Assembly (NCBI GenBank): GCA_008501545.1
Contig: QQUM01000752.1
Location: 1 to 10,035, forward strand
DNA: 10,035 bases
DNA from: Calditrichota bacterium
Lineage (GTDB): Bacteria; Zhuqueibacterota; Zhuqueibacteria; Zhuqueibacterales; Geothermadaptataceae
Reading direction: 5' to 3'
Position 1 is the stretch's first letter. Each line of letters starts with the position of its first letter. Of the stretch, positions 1-7,869 are shown piece by piece. A program made the translations under genes and the position numbers. The notes under the pieces were generated by a model. The model was not told where the DNA came from. It saw nothing but the letters and a program-made list of their open reading frames with translations, and did not search any database.

Positions 1-1893
1 CTCGAACGGTGTCATTTTCTGCCATTGCGAAGCGGATACCGTCGCTTCATTGCTCTTGGCATTGGCAGCATATTTGTCCGCCCGCACATCCGCTACCCGT
101 GTCGCTTGCATGACCTCTTCCGCCGATTTATAGATCGTTGTTGGTGTCAACCCATTCTTAATATTGTGTTCCTCCTGGATCGTGCGGCGTCGATTTGTTT
201 CATCGATGACATGTTGCATGGATTGCGTCATTTTATCAGCATAAAAAATCACAGTACCTTCGACATTCCGTGCCGCGCGCCCGGCAATCTGCAACAAGCT
301 TCGTTCACTTCGCAAAAAGCCTTCCTTATCGGCATCTAAAATTGCCACCAGTCCAACTTCGGGCAAATCCAGACCTTCACGGAGAAGGTTGATACCAACA
401 AGCACATCGAAAGCAGAGAGACGCAAGTCGCGCAAAATCTCGACGCGATCCAATGCATCAATTTCCGAGTGCAAATAGCGCACGCGGATGTCCATTTCTG
501 CCAGATAATCCGTAAGGTCCTCGGCCATACGTTTTGTCAGCGTCGTGACCAGAACACGCTGTTTTTTCGCAACACGCTGTTTTATTTCACTAATCAGATT
601 ATCGATTTGATTCTTAACCGGTCGCACGTCGATCTGCGGATCGAGTAGTCCGGTGGGACGAATGACTTGCTCAACGACTATGCCGTTGCAATTATCCAAT
701 TCAGTTTCGGCTGGTGTCGCGGAAATGTAAACAGTCTGCGGTATGAGTTCATCAAACTCTTCGTAACGCAACGGTCGGTTATCGAGGGCGCAGGGTAATC
801 GAAATCCATGTTCGACAAGCGATTCTTTTCGTGCGCGGTCACCGCGATACATGCCGCGTATTTGCGGCAGCGTGGCGTGGGATTCATCAATAATACAAAG
901 AAAATCGTCGGGGAAATAATCGAGTAGTGTCAACGGCCGCTCACCTGGTTTCCGGCCGGTCAGCATACGTGAATAGTTTTCAACGCCGCTGCAATAACCC
1001 AACTCCTCAAGCATTTCAATGTCGTAGCGCGTGCGCATTTCCAGACGCTGGGCTTCCAGCAATTTTCCTTTGGATTTAAAAAACGCCAACCGTTCATCCA
1101 GTTCAGATTTAATTTGCGTGATAGCGCCTTTCAATTTTTCATCGGAAGTGACAAAATGTTTTGCAGGAAAGATGGCAACCAAAGGCAATGATTCCAGCAC
1201 TTCAGCGGTTACCGGATCGACGCGGCAGATATTTTCGATCTCATTACCAAACATTTCAATGCGTATCGCTTCACGTTCGTAGGCGGGCATCACTTCGATG
1301 ACATCACCGCGTACACGAAAAGTCCCGCGATCAAACTCGTAATCATTTCTAGTGTAGTGTATGTTAACCAGTTCTTCCAAAATGATATTTCGATCGATGA
1401 ACTGCCCCTTTTTCAGCGTATAGAGCTGCTCTTCGTATTCTTTTGGATCGCCTAAACCATAAATACAAGAGACTGAAGCAACGATAATCACATCTTTTCG
1501 TGTCAGCAAAGCGCTGGTTGCTTTCAGTCGAAGGCGGTCGATTTCATCGTTTATCGATGTATCTTTTTCGATGTATGTATCTGTTGTGGCGATGTAGGCT
1601 TCAGGCTGATAGTAATCGTAATAACTGATAAAATATTCGACTGCGTTATCGGGAAAAAAGTTTTTGAATTCGCTGTATAACTGAGCCGCCAGAGTTTTGT
1701 TGTGAGAAAAGACCAGCGTGGGTTTGTTTATATTCTGCAGCACATTGGCCATTGTGAATGTTTTTCCACTGCCCGTAACACCGAGCAGTGTTTGGTATTT
1801 ATCCCCACGTTTTATTCCTTCTGTGAGCTCAGAAATTGCTTTCGGCTGATCACCTGTCGGCAGATACTCAGAAATGAGGTTAAATTTATGCAT
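1..1893 (-). CDS. uvrB: UvrB, excinuclease ABC subunit B (C-terminus beyond window)
   Basis: UvrB is the damage-verifying subunit of nucleotide excision repair. It receives DNA from UvrA, opens the helix at the lesion and recruits UvrC for incision, in the cytoplasm. Translation from ATG at 1893 is open to base 1, giving 631 codons without a stop. Residue 38 onward reads GVTGSGKT (Walker A, K44). Residues 91-100 are the tyrosine-rich beta-hairpin [10 protein letters not shown] that clamps DNA. D336-H339 is the DESH helicase motif II, and Q535-R542 (QIAGRAAR) is motif VI. UvrB is normally about 660-680 residues, so only the final UVR motif that binds UvrC is missing, because of the window edge and not because of a mutation. 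The start gives [17 protein letters not shown], matching the family N-terminus. The ribosome site is weak (GAGA about 12 bases upstream). A good promoter lies at 1931-1959. Identification is essentially certain. Confidence 0.98.
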   Translation of the reverse strand, partial: MHKFNLISEYLPTGDQPKAISELTEGIKRGDKYQTLLGVTGSGKTFTMANVLQNINKPTLVFSHNKTLAAQLYSEFKNFFPDNAVEYFISYYDYYQPEAYIATTDTYIEKDTSINDEIDRLRLKATSALLTRKDVIIVASVSCIYGLGDPKEYEEQLYTLKKGQFIDRNIILEELVNIHYTRNDYEFDRGTFRVRGDVIEVMPAYEREAIRIEMFGNEIENICRVDPVTAEVLESLPLVAIFPAKHFVTSDEKLKGAITQIKSELDERLAFFKSKGKLLEAQRLEMRTRYDIEMLEELGYCSGVENYSRMLTGRKPGERPLTLLDYFPDDFLCIIDESHATLPQIRGMYRGDRARKESLVEHGFRLPCALDNRPLRYEEFDELIPQTVYISATPAETELDNCNGIVVEQVIRPTGLLDPQIDVRPVKNQIDNLISEIKQRVAKKQRVLVTTLTKRMAEDLTDYLAEMDIRVRYLHSEIDALDRVEILRDLRLSAFDVLVGINLLREGLDLPEVGLVAILDADKEGFLRSERSLLQIAGRAARNVEGTVIFYADKMTQSMQHVIDETNRRRTIQEEHNIKNGLTPTTIYKSAEEVMQATRVADVRADKYAANAKSNEATVSASQWQKMTPFE

Positions 1894-1930
1894 AATTCAC
1901 TATTTCTCTATCTATTTAGGATGAACAATA

Positions 1931-1959
1931 AATATAGACTTCACCTATACCAATGTCAA
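1931..1959 (-). promoter_or_regulatory. Sigma70-type promoter of uvrB
   Basis: On the minus strand TTGACA (1959-1954, a perfect -35) is followed by a 17-base spacer and TATATT (1936-1931, -10). Transcription would start near 1924, giving a leader of about 30 bases before the uvrB ATG. I saw no LexA-type operator (neither CTGT-N8-ACAG nor GAAC-N4-GTTC) over this promoter, so SOS control is not evident. Confidence 0.7.
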
Positions 1960-1981
1960 GCAGCAAATTCGTAAAAACCGC

Positions 1982-2010
1982 TTGCATTTAAGGCTCTTCG
2001 ACGGTATATT
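1982..2010 (+). promoter_or_regulatory. Sigma70-type promoter of the PpiD/SurA-like gene
   Basis: TTGCAT (1982-1987), a 17-base spacer and TATATT (2005-2010) form a good -35/-10 pair. Transcription would start near 2017, leaving about 70 bases of leader before the ATG at 2086. It is divergent from the uvrB promoter, with the two -35 boxes about 22 bases apart, and uses the same -10 sequence. Confidence 0.6.
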
Positions 2011-2085
2011 TTCCAGCTATTGTAGAAAGTAATGGAATAAAGAAATAATCACTTTTTAAACATCTGTGAGTTGGGAGCTTTACCC

Positions 2086-3900
2086 ATGGCGTTAATGGAA
2101 AGAATGCGCGGTTTTACAAAGGTTGTGCTTTACGTATTGGTTTTTGCATTTGTGGGCACAATTATTTTTGACTGGGGGATGAATATAACCGGGCTGCGAC
2201 AAAATCCGCGCGTGATAGGAAGTGTGAACGGTGAAGAGGTTGACACGGCCTATTTTAATAACGTTTTGCAGCAGGAAATGAACCGATATTCACAACAGAC
2301 AGGTGGCTCTGTGCCAGAATCGCAACAGCAGTATATTATTGATCAGGTTTGGGAGCAGATCGTTCGGGAAATTTTAATGAATCAGGAAATCCAGAAACGC
2401 AACCTGATGCCCTCAGCGAGAGAAATTGCATTCAATATGCGCAACAACCCACCGGAATTTATTCGCAGTGATACGAGTTTCGCAACCAACGGTCGCTTTG
2501 ACCAGGCTAAATACGACCTTGCACTGCAACGGGACAATTACCAGGCAAACATCAATTATTGGACCCAGGTTGAAGAATATGTTCGCTATATGATTCCCCG
2601 CCAGAAATTGCAGGACAACCTGATGGCAGGGATTTTTGTTACGGACAAAGATGTAAAACAAGAATACCTCAAGTCCAACCAGGAAGCGACTGTTGAGTAT
2701 ATCAGTGTGCCGCCTTCCAAGTTCAATGATACGGAAATTGAGTTGACAGACGATCAAATTTCCGCTTATTACGAAGAACATGAAGATTCGTACCGCGAGC
2801 AACTAAAACGAAAAATCGAATTCGTCATTTACTCAAATCAGGCAACAAAAGAAGATTCTGCACTTGTTGAAAAGGAAGTGCAGGATTTATATGAACAGGC
2901 AAAATCAGGAGCAGATTTCGCCGAGCTGGCCATCACAAACAGTGATGACAATTCTGCGGAGCAAGGTGGCGATTTAGGCTTTTTTAAACGCGACGCGATG
3001 GTTAAACCATTTGCCGATGCAGCGTTCAGCGCCAAGATTGGAGAGATCGTTGGTCCTGTACGCAGCCAATTCGGCCTACACATCATTAACGTCGTTGATA
3101 AACGAATGGTTGACGGTGTTGAAGAAGTTCGGGCAAGCCATATCTTGCGGAAATTCAATGCATCGAGCAACACTGTAGAAGCCGCACGTGATAGTGCTGC
3201 ATTTTTCGCTGCTGTAGCCCAGGAGGATGGCTGGGAGAAAGCGTTAGAAGAAGAAAAAGTCCCATCACAGACCAGCACATTTTTCACAAAAGGCAGTGGT
3301 TTCATTCCGGGACTTGGCCTTGAGCGTACTATTTCCAAATTCGTCTTTCAGAATCAAGTTGGCACTGTGAGTGATTTTTATGAAACGAATCAGGGTTTCG
3401 CTGTCGTAAAAATCGTTGATGAACAACAACCACGGACCAAGAAACTTGAAGAAGTGAAAGGTTTGATTGAAAACGCGCTGAAGACGGAAAAACGCTGGGA
3501 CCTCGCCAAAGAATTTGCTGAAAATCTAAAAGCGGAAATTGATAAAGGAACGACATTCGAAGCCCTTGCCAGCACGGAAAGTGTAACACATGAAAAACCG
3601 GAAAAATTTAATCGCAATGCCTTCATTGCAAATGTGGGCAAAGACCCCGTATTTATCGGCACAGCTTTTAAGCTGGCGCCGGGGACAATCAGTGATCCGG
3701 TACGTGGGACCAGAGCGTATTACATCATAAAATCGATTGAACGCTCAGATTATGATGATGCTGATTTCAAAGCCAAAAAAGAGGCCATCCGCCAGGATCT
3801 TCTGACTCGCAAACAACAGCAAGCATTTAATCAGTGGTATGCTGCGCTCAAAAAAGATGCGGAAATCGTGGATAACAGGAAAGAATTTTTGCAATATTAA
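2086..3900 (+). CDS. PpiD/SurA-like membrane-anchored peptidyl-prolyl cis-trans isomerase
   Basis: Predicted periplasmic folding factor that helps exported and outer-membrane proteins fold. The protein is 604 residues; E. coli PpiD is 623. One membrane segment lies at residues 13-30 (VVLYVLVFAFVGTIIFDW) after a basic N-terminus, giving the cytoplasm-in, periplasm-out topology of PpiD. Residues about 35-200 form a SurA_N-like helical chaperone region. Residues 241-338 are a parvulin (rotamase) domain with the hallmark stretch GGDLGFFKRDAMVKPFADAA and FGLHIINVVDKR. Residues about 345-445 start like a second parvulin domain (RASHILRKF) but lack the GGDLGFF core, so it is probably inactive. A further parvulin-like tail (FKLAPGTISDPVRG) follows. 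The ATG at 2086 is preferred over an in-frame TTG at 2071 because GGGAG (2073-2077) sits 8 bases before it. The gene stands alone and ends at a terminator. The exact orthologue (PpiD, SurA or a lineage-specific relative) is uncertain. Confidence 0.87.
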   Translation: MALMERMRGFTKVVLYVLVFAFVGTIIFDWGMNITGLRQNPRVIGSVNGEEVDTAYFNNVLQQEMNRYSQQTGGSVPESQQQYIIDQVWEQIVREILMNQEIQKRNLMPSAREIAFNMRNNPPEFIRSDTSFATNGRFDQAKYDLALQRDNYQANINYWTQVEEYVRYMIPRQKLQDNLMAGIFVTDKDVKQEYLKSNQEATVEYISVPPSKFNDTEIELTDDQISAYYEEHEDSYREQLKRKIEFVIYSNQATKEDSALVEKEVQDLYEQAKSGADFAELAITNSDDNSAEQGGDLGFFKRDAMVKPFADAAFSAKIGEIVGPVRSQFGLHIINVVDKRMVDGVEEVRASHILRKFNASSNTVEAARDSAAFFAAVAQEDGWEKALEEEKVPSQTSTFFTKGSGFIPGLGLERTISKFVFQNQVGTVSDFYETNQGFAVVKIVDEQQPRTKKLEEVKGLIENALKTEKRWDLAKEFAENLKAEIDKGTTFEALASTESVTHEKPEKFNRNAFIANVGKDPVFIGTAFKLAPGTISDPVRGTRAYYIIKSIERSDYDDADFKAKKEAIRQDLLTRKQQQAFNQWYAALKKDAEIVDNRKEFLQY

Positions 3901-3933
3901 ATCCTGCTTAAGTGTGGGTACAGCCTGAAATGT

Positions 3934-3968
3934 AAAAAGCTCCTGCCAGAAGGTAAGGAGCTTTTTTT
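3934..3968 (+). terminator. Rho-independent terminator, probably bidirectional
   Basis: AAAAAGCTCCT (3934-3944) pairs perfectly with AGGAGCTTTTT (3956-3966) across an 11-base loop, and the 3' arm runs into seven T (3962-3968). It lies 34 bases after the PpiD/SurA-like stop. Read on the minus strand, the stem is followed by TTTTT, so it can also end the histidine kinase/HD-GYP operon whose last stop is at 4075. Nothing else gene-like is seen between 3901 and 4074. Confidence 0.85.
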
Positions 3969-4074
3969 ATGCCTGCTTATAATTTTACCCTTGCGGATAC
4001 AATTCCCATCACACAGAACTACATTTCGTTGAAATATGGTTCATGAATTCAATGATGCGTGCACAAATCTACAT

Positions 4075-5472
4075 CTATCTTTTAGCATCAAGTTGTTTTA
4101 ACGGGCTTTTTAGTGTTGCGCGCACAACATCGGGATGAAATTGCAAGCCCTTGCAGGAATTAACGATATCATAAGCCGCTTCGACGGAGCGTCCCTTTCT
4201 GTAAGGTCTGTCTGAGGTAATCGAATCAAGTGCATCGGCAACGCAAATAATCGCACCTAAAATTGGAATTTCATCCCCTTTAAGCCCCTGTGGATAGCCA
4301 TTGCCATCATAAAATTCATGATGCGATCGCACAGCATCGATGACGTTTTTTAAGCGGTTTATCGGTGCCAGAATTTTTGCACCTTTATCAGGATGTGTAC
4401 GCAGGATAGCCGTTTCCTCTGCTGTCAATTTACCAGGCTTCTGCAACAAATTGTCGGGGATTCCTATCTTGCCAATGTCGTGCAAACTCCCTGCAATTGC
4501 AAGTTGCTCCAACTGCATCTTATCCAATTTTAATCGTTTGCCAATTTCTACTGCAAGCAGTGATACGCGTTGTGAATGACCATGCGTATACGCGTCTTTT
4601 TCATCCAGAGTGAAAGCAAGGGTTTTGATGGTATTTAAAAACAACTCTTCAATTTCATTGATCAAAGTTGAGTTATCCAGGGCAACGGCAAATTGCGATG
4701 CGAGGATAGAGGTCATATCGATATCTGCTTTTGAAAAGCCTTCCTTCGATTTCGATTCCAACTCCAGAATCCACTTTTCATCGTTGGGTGATCGGAGCGG
4801 AACAGACAGCCTGGTAGAATCATTGTACCTATGAAAAATTTCAGAAAAAGTGGATGACTCAAATGATAGTCCATCACTGTGCACTGCATCACTTTGTTCA
4901 TTGTTGATATTAAATATAGAGGTGGTTTTTTGTGTTGCAGGATCGATATGAACAATTTTACCCGTTGTCGCACCGGTTTCATGGATGGCAGCCTGTAACA
5001 CAATCTCATGCAATTTTGCTGGATCGTGGATCGTTGCGATTTTTTCCGAAGTTTGCAAAAGGTTGACAATGGATTGCAGGCGCAAATTATCGCGCCTCAG
5101 TCGCTCCTTTTCAAGAAGATTCTGGACGATCTGTTTAAATTCCTGAATATGAAAAGGTTTGTGGATAAAATTGTTGGCCCCTTCCTGCACCGCCTGCACA
5201 GCAGTTTTTACCGTGGCATATGCAGTCATTATTATAATTGGAATGCCGGGATCGATTTCTTTCGCTTTATGAATAAGATCCAGCCCGGACATGCCTGGCA
5301 TTTTGATATCGGTTATCAGGATGTTGAATTTTTCATTTTTCAACATCGCCAATGAGTCAAAAGGATCCGTTGTCCATTTAACATTCGTATATTCTGTCAC
5401 TAAACTCGAATGACAGAGCCGACAAATTGTTTCTTCATCATCGACAATAAGAATTGAATTCCGGTTTTGCAC
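4075..5472 (-). CDS. Response regulator with HD-GYP domain (predicted c-di-GMP phosphodiesterase)
   Basis: Cytoplasmic regulator of 465 residues predicted to hydrolyse cyclic di-GMP when its receiver is phosphorylated. Residues 5-120 are a CheY-like receiver with acidic pocket D11/D12, phospho-acceptor D55 (LITDIKMPGMSG), T83 and K105. A charged helical linker lies near 112-142. Residues about 145-270 look like a diverged GAF domain, assigned by position and general pattern only. Residues 280-460 are HD-GYP with all diagnostic motifs: H297-G-H, LHD-IGK (H331/D332), HHEFYDGNGYP (384-394) and DALDSITSDRPYR (413-425), so it should be catalytically competent. The start is GTG at 5472, 28 bases after the kinase stop, so the pair is co-transcribed. 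The best Shine-Dalgarno sequence lies too far upstream for this GTG, so the true start may be a few codons earlier. There is no DNA-binding domain. Domain identity is very secure; the process it controls is unknown. Confidence 0.95.
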   Translation of the reverse strand: MQNRNSILIVDDEETICRLCHSSLVTEYTNVKWTTDPFDSLAMLKNEKFNILITDIKMPGMSGLDLIHKAKEIDPGIPIIIMTAYATVKTAVQAVQEGANNFIHKPFHIQEFKQIVQNLLEKERLRRDNLRLQSIVNLLQTSEKIATIHDPAKLHEIVLQAAIHETGATTGKIVHIDPATQKTTSIFNINNEQSDAVHSDGLSFESSTFSEIFHRYNDSTRLSVPLRSPNDEKWILELESKSKEGFSKADIDMTSILASQFAVALDNSTLINEIEELFLNTIKTLAFTLDEKDAYTHGHSQRVSLLAVEIGKRLKLDKMQLEQLAIAGSLHDIGKIGIPDNLLQKPGKLTAEETAILRTHPDKGAKILAPINRLKNVIDAVRSHHEFYDGNGYPQGLKGDEIPILGAIICVADALDSITSDRPYRKGRSVEAAYDIVNSCKGLQFHPDVVRATLKSPLKQLDAKR

Positions 5473-5500
5473 GCTATGTATCCGGTCTTTAAAATTGCTC

Positions 5501-6676
5501 TCAATAAGCCCCCTCCTGCTCCAACGGCAATGAAACTTTCATTACCGTGCCCACATCAACTTGACTATCTACTTTAATCTCACCATTGTGAGCTTTGACA
5601 ATCTCTTTAACTTGCGTTAAACCGATCCCCAAACCGCCGGCCATGAAAGTGGTATCACCCGTATGGTGATAATCCGATGGTTGAACTTCATAAAAGGGTT
5701 TGAAAATCTTTCCTTGCTCAGAATCTGGAATACCAATTCCACTATCCTTAACTGAAATGTGGCAAAAACGCTTATCCTGCTCACTGCTGATAAATATTTC
5801 ACCACCGTCTTTCGTGAACTTAATGGCATTTTTAATAAGCTCAGTTAACATAACTTTTACCTTTAGTCTATCGGCTGTTATTAAAATGCCGTTAGCGCCA
5901 TTATCCACTTCCAGACTGAGATGCCTTTCTTCCAGGGACAATCGAAATGCAGACTGAATTTGATACAGCAATTTCCCTACATCAAATTCTTCAAAACGCA
6001 ATTCTATGCGATTTTGTTTAAAGCGCAGAACATCAGACATACTCGCCAGTAACTCTTCGAGATCCTGAATCGCATTACGAACGATATTTTTACACTCATT
6101 TACCTCCTCTTCATCCATTTGATTGACAAAATCATCACTCAGAATCCCGAAATATCCTTTTATATGACTAATCGGCGTGCGCAATTCGTGAGAGGTAATT
6201 GCAAGAAACTTTTCTTCCATATCCTTTAGTTCCTGCAATTTTTTGTTCGCCAGCTTCAATTCGTGTATTTCACGATTCAGTTCAATTTTCTCAATGCATT
6301 TATCAACTGCAATGCGAATTTGCTCTGCTGATAGAGGCTTGAGAATAAAATCAGCAGCACCGGACTTCATGGCCTCAATGGCATACTCTATCGTTGCAAA
6401 GCCGGTCATCATCATAACCTGGACGTGAGGCCAGTCGCGTTTTACTGCCTTTAAAACACTATGCCCGCTCATATTTGGCATTTTTAAGTCTGTGAGAATA
6501 ATATCGATCTTTGGCACCGATTGGAGAATTTCAAGCCCCAGAAACCCACTTTTGGCTGTGTACACCTCATGCCCTGCTTTTTCAAGCACATACTCACATA
6601 CTTGCACAATGGATTCTTCATCATCGATGACGAGAACGGAATAAGGTGCTTTTTCATTGTTTTTTAATGAGTTCAT
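5501..6676 (-). CDS. Soluble REC-HisKA-HATPase histidine kinase
   Basis: A 391-residue kinase with an N-terminal receiver and no membrane segment. The receiver (12-130) has D18/D19, phospho-acceptor D63 (LTDLKMPNMSG), T91 and K113. A coiled-coil-like linker (132-156) leads into HisKA with H-box FLAITSHELRTP (phospho-site H163). The HATPase_c domain has N-box N283 (LIKNAIKF), G1 DSGIGIP (311-317), an F-box-like FKPFYE, and G2 GGLGIGL (347-353). All catalytic residues are present. With a receiver in place of a sensor, it likely takes its input from another kinase and passes phosphate to the HD-GYP regulator encoded immediately downstream, which is an inference from gene order. The ATG at 6676 has no clear Shine-Dalgarno sequence, but it is the only start near the receiver's first strand. 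The promoter could not be fixed; the upstream 100 bases are very AT-rich. Confidence 0.95.
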   Translation of the reverse strand: MNSLKNNEKAPYSVLVIDDEESIVQVCEYVLEKAGHEVYTAKSGFLGLEILQSVPKIDIILTDLKMPNMSGHSVLKAVKRDWPHVQVMMMTGFATIEYAIEAMKSGAADFILKPLSAEQIRIAVDKCIEKIELNREIHELKLANKKLQELKDMEEKFLAITSHELRTPISHIKGYFGILSDDFVNQMDEEEVNECKNIVRNAIQDLEELLASMSDVLRFKQNRIELRFEEFDVGKLLYQIQSAFRLSLEERHLSLEVDNGANGILITADRLKVKVMLTELIKNAIKFTKDGGEIFISSEQDKRFCHISVKDSGIGIPDSEQGKIFKPFYEVQPSDYHHTGDTTFMAGGLGIGLTQVKEIVKAHNGEIKVDSQVDVGTVMKVSLPLEQEGAY

Positions 6677-6844
6677 TTTATGTTAGTCAGCAAATGTAAA
6701 ATAGATTAATATTCAGCTATACTAATAATATAGTCCCGAAAGTAAAAAAACTTTTGCCACATTTTATATTAAATAATACTAATTTTGTCTCAAGAAAAGT
6801 ATGACAGAAATAAATTTATGTTGAACTTTTAGTAATTGTGAGGC
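6677..6844. other. AT-rich divergent intergenic region
   Basis: This stretch separates the minus-strand kinase operon from the plus-strand leader. It holds long A/T tracts and an imperfect 17-base palindrome (6717-6733, CTATA...TATAG). Promoters for both directions must be in or near it, but I could not identify either with confidence. No coding sequence is supported here. Confidence 0.5.
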
Positions 6845-6908
6845 GATGTTTTAAACTACTCAACTCGATTCTTTGTTTTTCTGTTTTCTCTCGCAACCAG
6901 GATCATTT

Positions 6909-7020
6909 AAAAACGCAAAAGGGAAAATGAGATATTTGAACTACAGGTTACAACACCATCGTCGGTCATGGAACGTGTGGGCATTCCGTGTTCTGGTTGC
7001 CAGGAACCTGCCGTTTTTTT
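6909..7020 (+). ncRNA. Candidate cobalamin-riboswitch-like leader
   Basis: At 6999-7013 the sequence GCCAGGAACCTGCCG matches the B12 box (AGYCAGGAGACCTGCC) except for one missing base in the GGAGACC part. Upstream, AAAAGGGAA (6917-6925) and CAAC (6950-6953) sit in the order expected for the conserved core of that class. AAAAACG (6909-6915) pairs perfectly with CGTTTTT (7012-7018) immediately after the box, in the position of the closing helix. An internal hairpin CATGGAA/TTCCGTG (6967-6973 with 6984-6990) lies between. The T-run 7014-7020 and the start codon 60 bases downstream leave room for an expression platform. The middle section fits the consensus poorly, so this could be a diverged, compact or decayed member, or a chance B12-box match. 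Confidence 0.45.
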
Positions 7021-7069
7021 AGATGGAATATAAATCAGTGGAATAGTTGGGGGAAACCGTTTGTTCCTT

Positions 7070-7074
7070 GAGGA
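7070..7074 (+). promoter_or_regulatory. Ribosome binding site deciding the start at 7080
   Basis: GAGGA sits 5 bases before ATG 7080. This supports the ATG over the in-frame upstream TTG at 7047. GTG 7161 lacks a comparable site but gives a more typical signal peptide. Confidence 0.5.
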
Positions 7075-7079
7075 TATTC

Positions 7080-7505
7080 ATGCCGGCATACACACATTCT
7101 TTCAAGAATGCAAAGAAGAATGAAGGCGGTTTCAGTTCAATTGATAAAATTGGTCTTTGCGTGCGAATAAAAAAACTCAAAAATTTCGTAACCGTGTTTT
7201 TGCTTTTGGCTTACTCGCCCTACATTCTGCCAACAAGTCAAATTCACAGCCACAATTTTTTTACGCCAGAATCAGAATGTACAGCTTCGATTCAAAACAC
7301 ATCGCCGGAAAGTCATCATCATCAAAAAGCTGATCTTTGTGCAGCATGTTTTTTCTCCATTCCCCAGGCTGCACAAAACACATTAATTTACAGTTACTTC
7401 GAACATGAACTTTTTATCGCTTCAGCGCCAGTTCAGTTCCCCTCCCCACATTCATCTACTTTCACATCACAAAGAGCGCCTCCAGCTGCAACTCCTCGCA
7501 GTTAA
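7080..7505 (+). CDS. Small secreted or membrane-anchored His/Cys-rich protein, possibly DUF2946-like
   Basis: Function unknown; 141 residues from ATG 7080. A hydrophobic stretch at residues 35-52 (NFVTVFLLLAYSPYILPT) follows the basic RIKKLK and should act as a signal peptide or anchor. Translation from the in-frame GTG at 7161 (114 residues) would place this at the very N-terminus, and that may be the true start. After it come H56-S-H58, C67, H79-H80-H81 and C87-A-A-C90, a likely metal-binding cluster on the periplasmic side. The C-terminal SQRAPPA recalls the RAPP-type ending of small DUF2946-like proteins that accompany outer-membrane metal receptors; this is a resemblance from memory and was not searched. 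It is the first gene after the riboswitch-like leader and lies upstream of a lipoprotein and a TonB-dependent receptor, so a role in metal or cofactor handling is inferred. No terminator is seen after it. Confidence 0.65.
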   Translation: MPAYTHSFKNAKKNEGGFSSIDKIGLCVRIKKLKNFVTVFLLLAYSPYILPTSQIHSHNFFTPESECTASIQNTSPESHHHQKADLCAACFFSIPQAAQNTLIYSYFEHELFIASAPVQFPSPHSSTFTSQRAPPAATPRS

Positions 7506-7869
7506 CAAATTCATTCGACCGAAATTCACACGATAATTCGTATGAATTGTGCGGCACACATTCTCATGAGTAAAATTTTAGACCGACATCACACCGCGTC
7601 AGTTGCATAAACTTTGGTGTACGGTGGCTTCGGTTGGCATCAGCACAATATTCAATATGCTTTCATTGCTCAGAGTGAATGAGCCGACACGAGTATTCAA
7701 CCATGCATCGGTCAGTTTGCATTTGTTCTAATTATCTTTCAGACATAAAATTATTAATTACGAAGTCTTTGTTTGCAGTTGCAATTCCTATAAATCGATA
7801 CCGACGCAACTGACTGCATACCGGACATTTAAAATCCTGATTGCCCTAAATAATTATCGGAGAAAAAGA
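7506..7869. other. Non-coding gap with repeated GTCAGTTGC-type motifs
   Basis: No open frame here resembles a gene. Three related motifs recur: GTCAGTTGCAT at 7598-7608, GTCAGTTTGCAT at 7711-7722, and the inverted GCAACTGAC at 7806-7814. A small palindrome TTGCA-GT-TGCAA lies at 7773-7784. An imperfect hairpin AATTCACAC/GTATGAATT (7523-7531 with 7540-7548) follows the upstream gene, but no T-run follows it. A weak promoter candidate TTTGTT-15-TATAAA (7768-7794) lies about 75 bases before the lipoprotein start. The gap may hold a second promoter and operator sites; none is proven. Confidence 0.4.

Noticed and set aside
1894..1980. SOS (LexA) control of uvrB
   Set aside because: Neither the CTGT-N8-ACAG nor the GAAC-N4-GTTC operator type is present around the promoter.
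2413..3662. Long minus-strand open frames opposite the PpiD/SurA-like gene
   Set aside because: They are antisense shadows with no ribosome site and no recognisable protein features, while the plus strand encodes a clear family protein.
6717..6733. Imperfect 17-base palindrome CTATA...TATAG upstream of the kinase gene as an operator
   Set aside because: It sits in very AT-rich DNA where such symmetry is easily produced by chance, and no second copy was found.
6740..6760. Sigma54-type promoter (TGGCA on the minus strand)
   Set aside because: The matching GC element about 12 bases downstream is absent; only a T-run is found.
6763..6793. Minus-strand promoter TTGAGA...TATAAA for the kinase operon
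   Set aside because: The spacer is 19 bases and the surrounding DNA is so AT-rich that other equally weak pairs exist.
7801..7820. CGCAACTG as a second cobalamin-riboswitch core
   Set aside because: No B12 box, GGGAA element or closing helix accompanies it, so the short match is not meaningful by itself.
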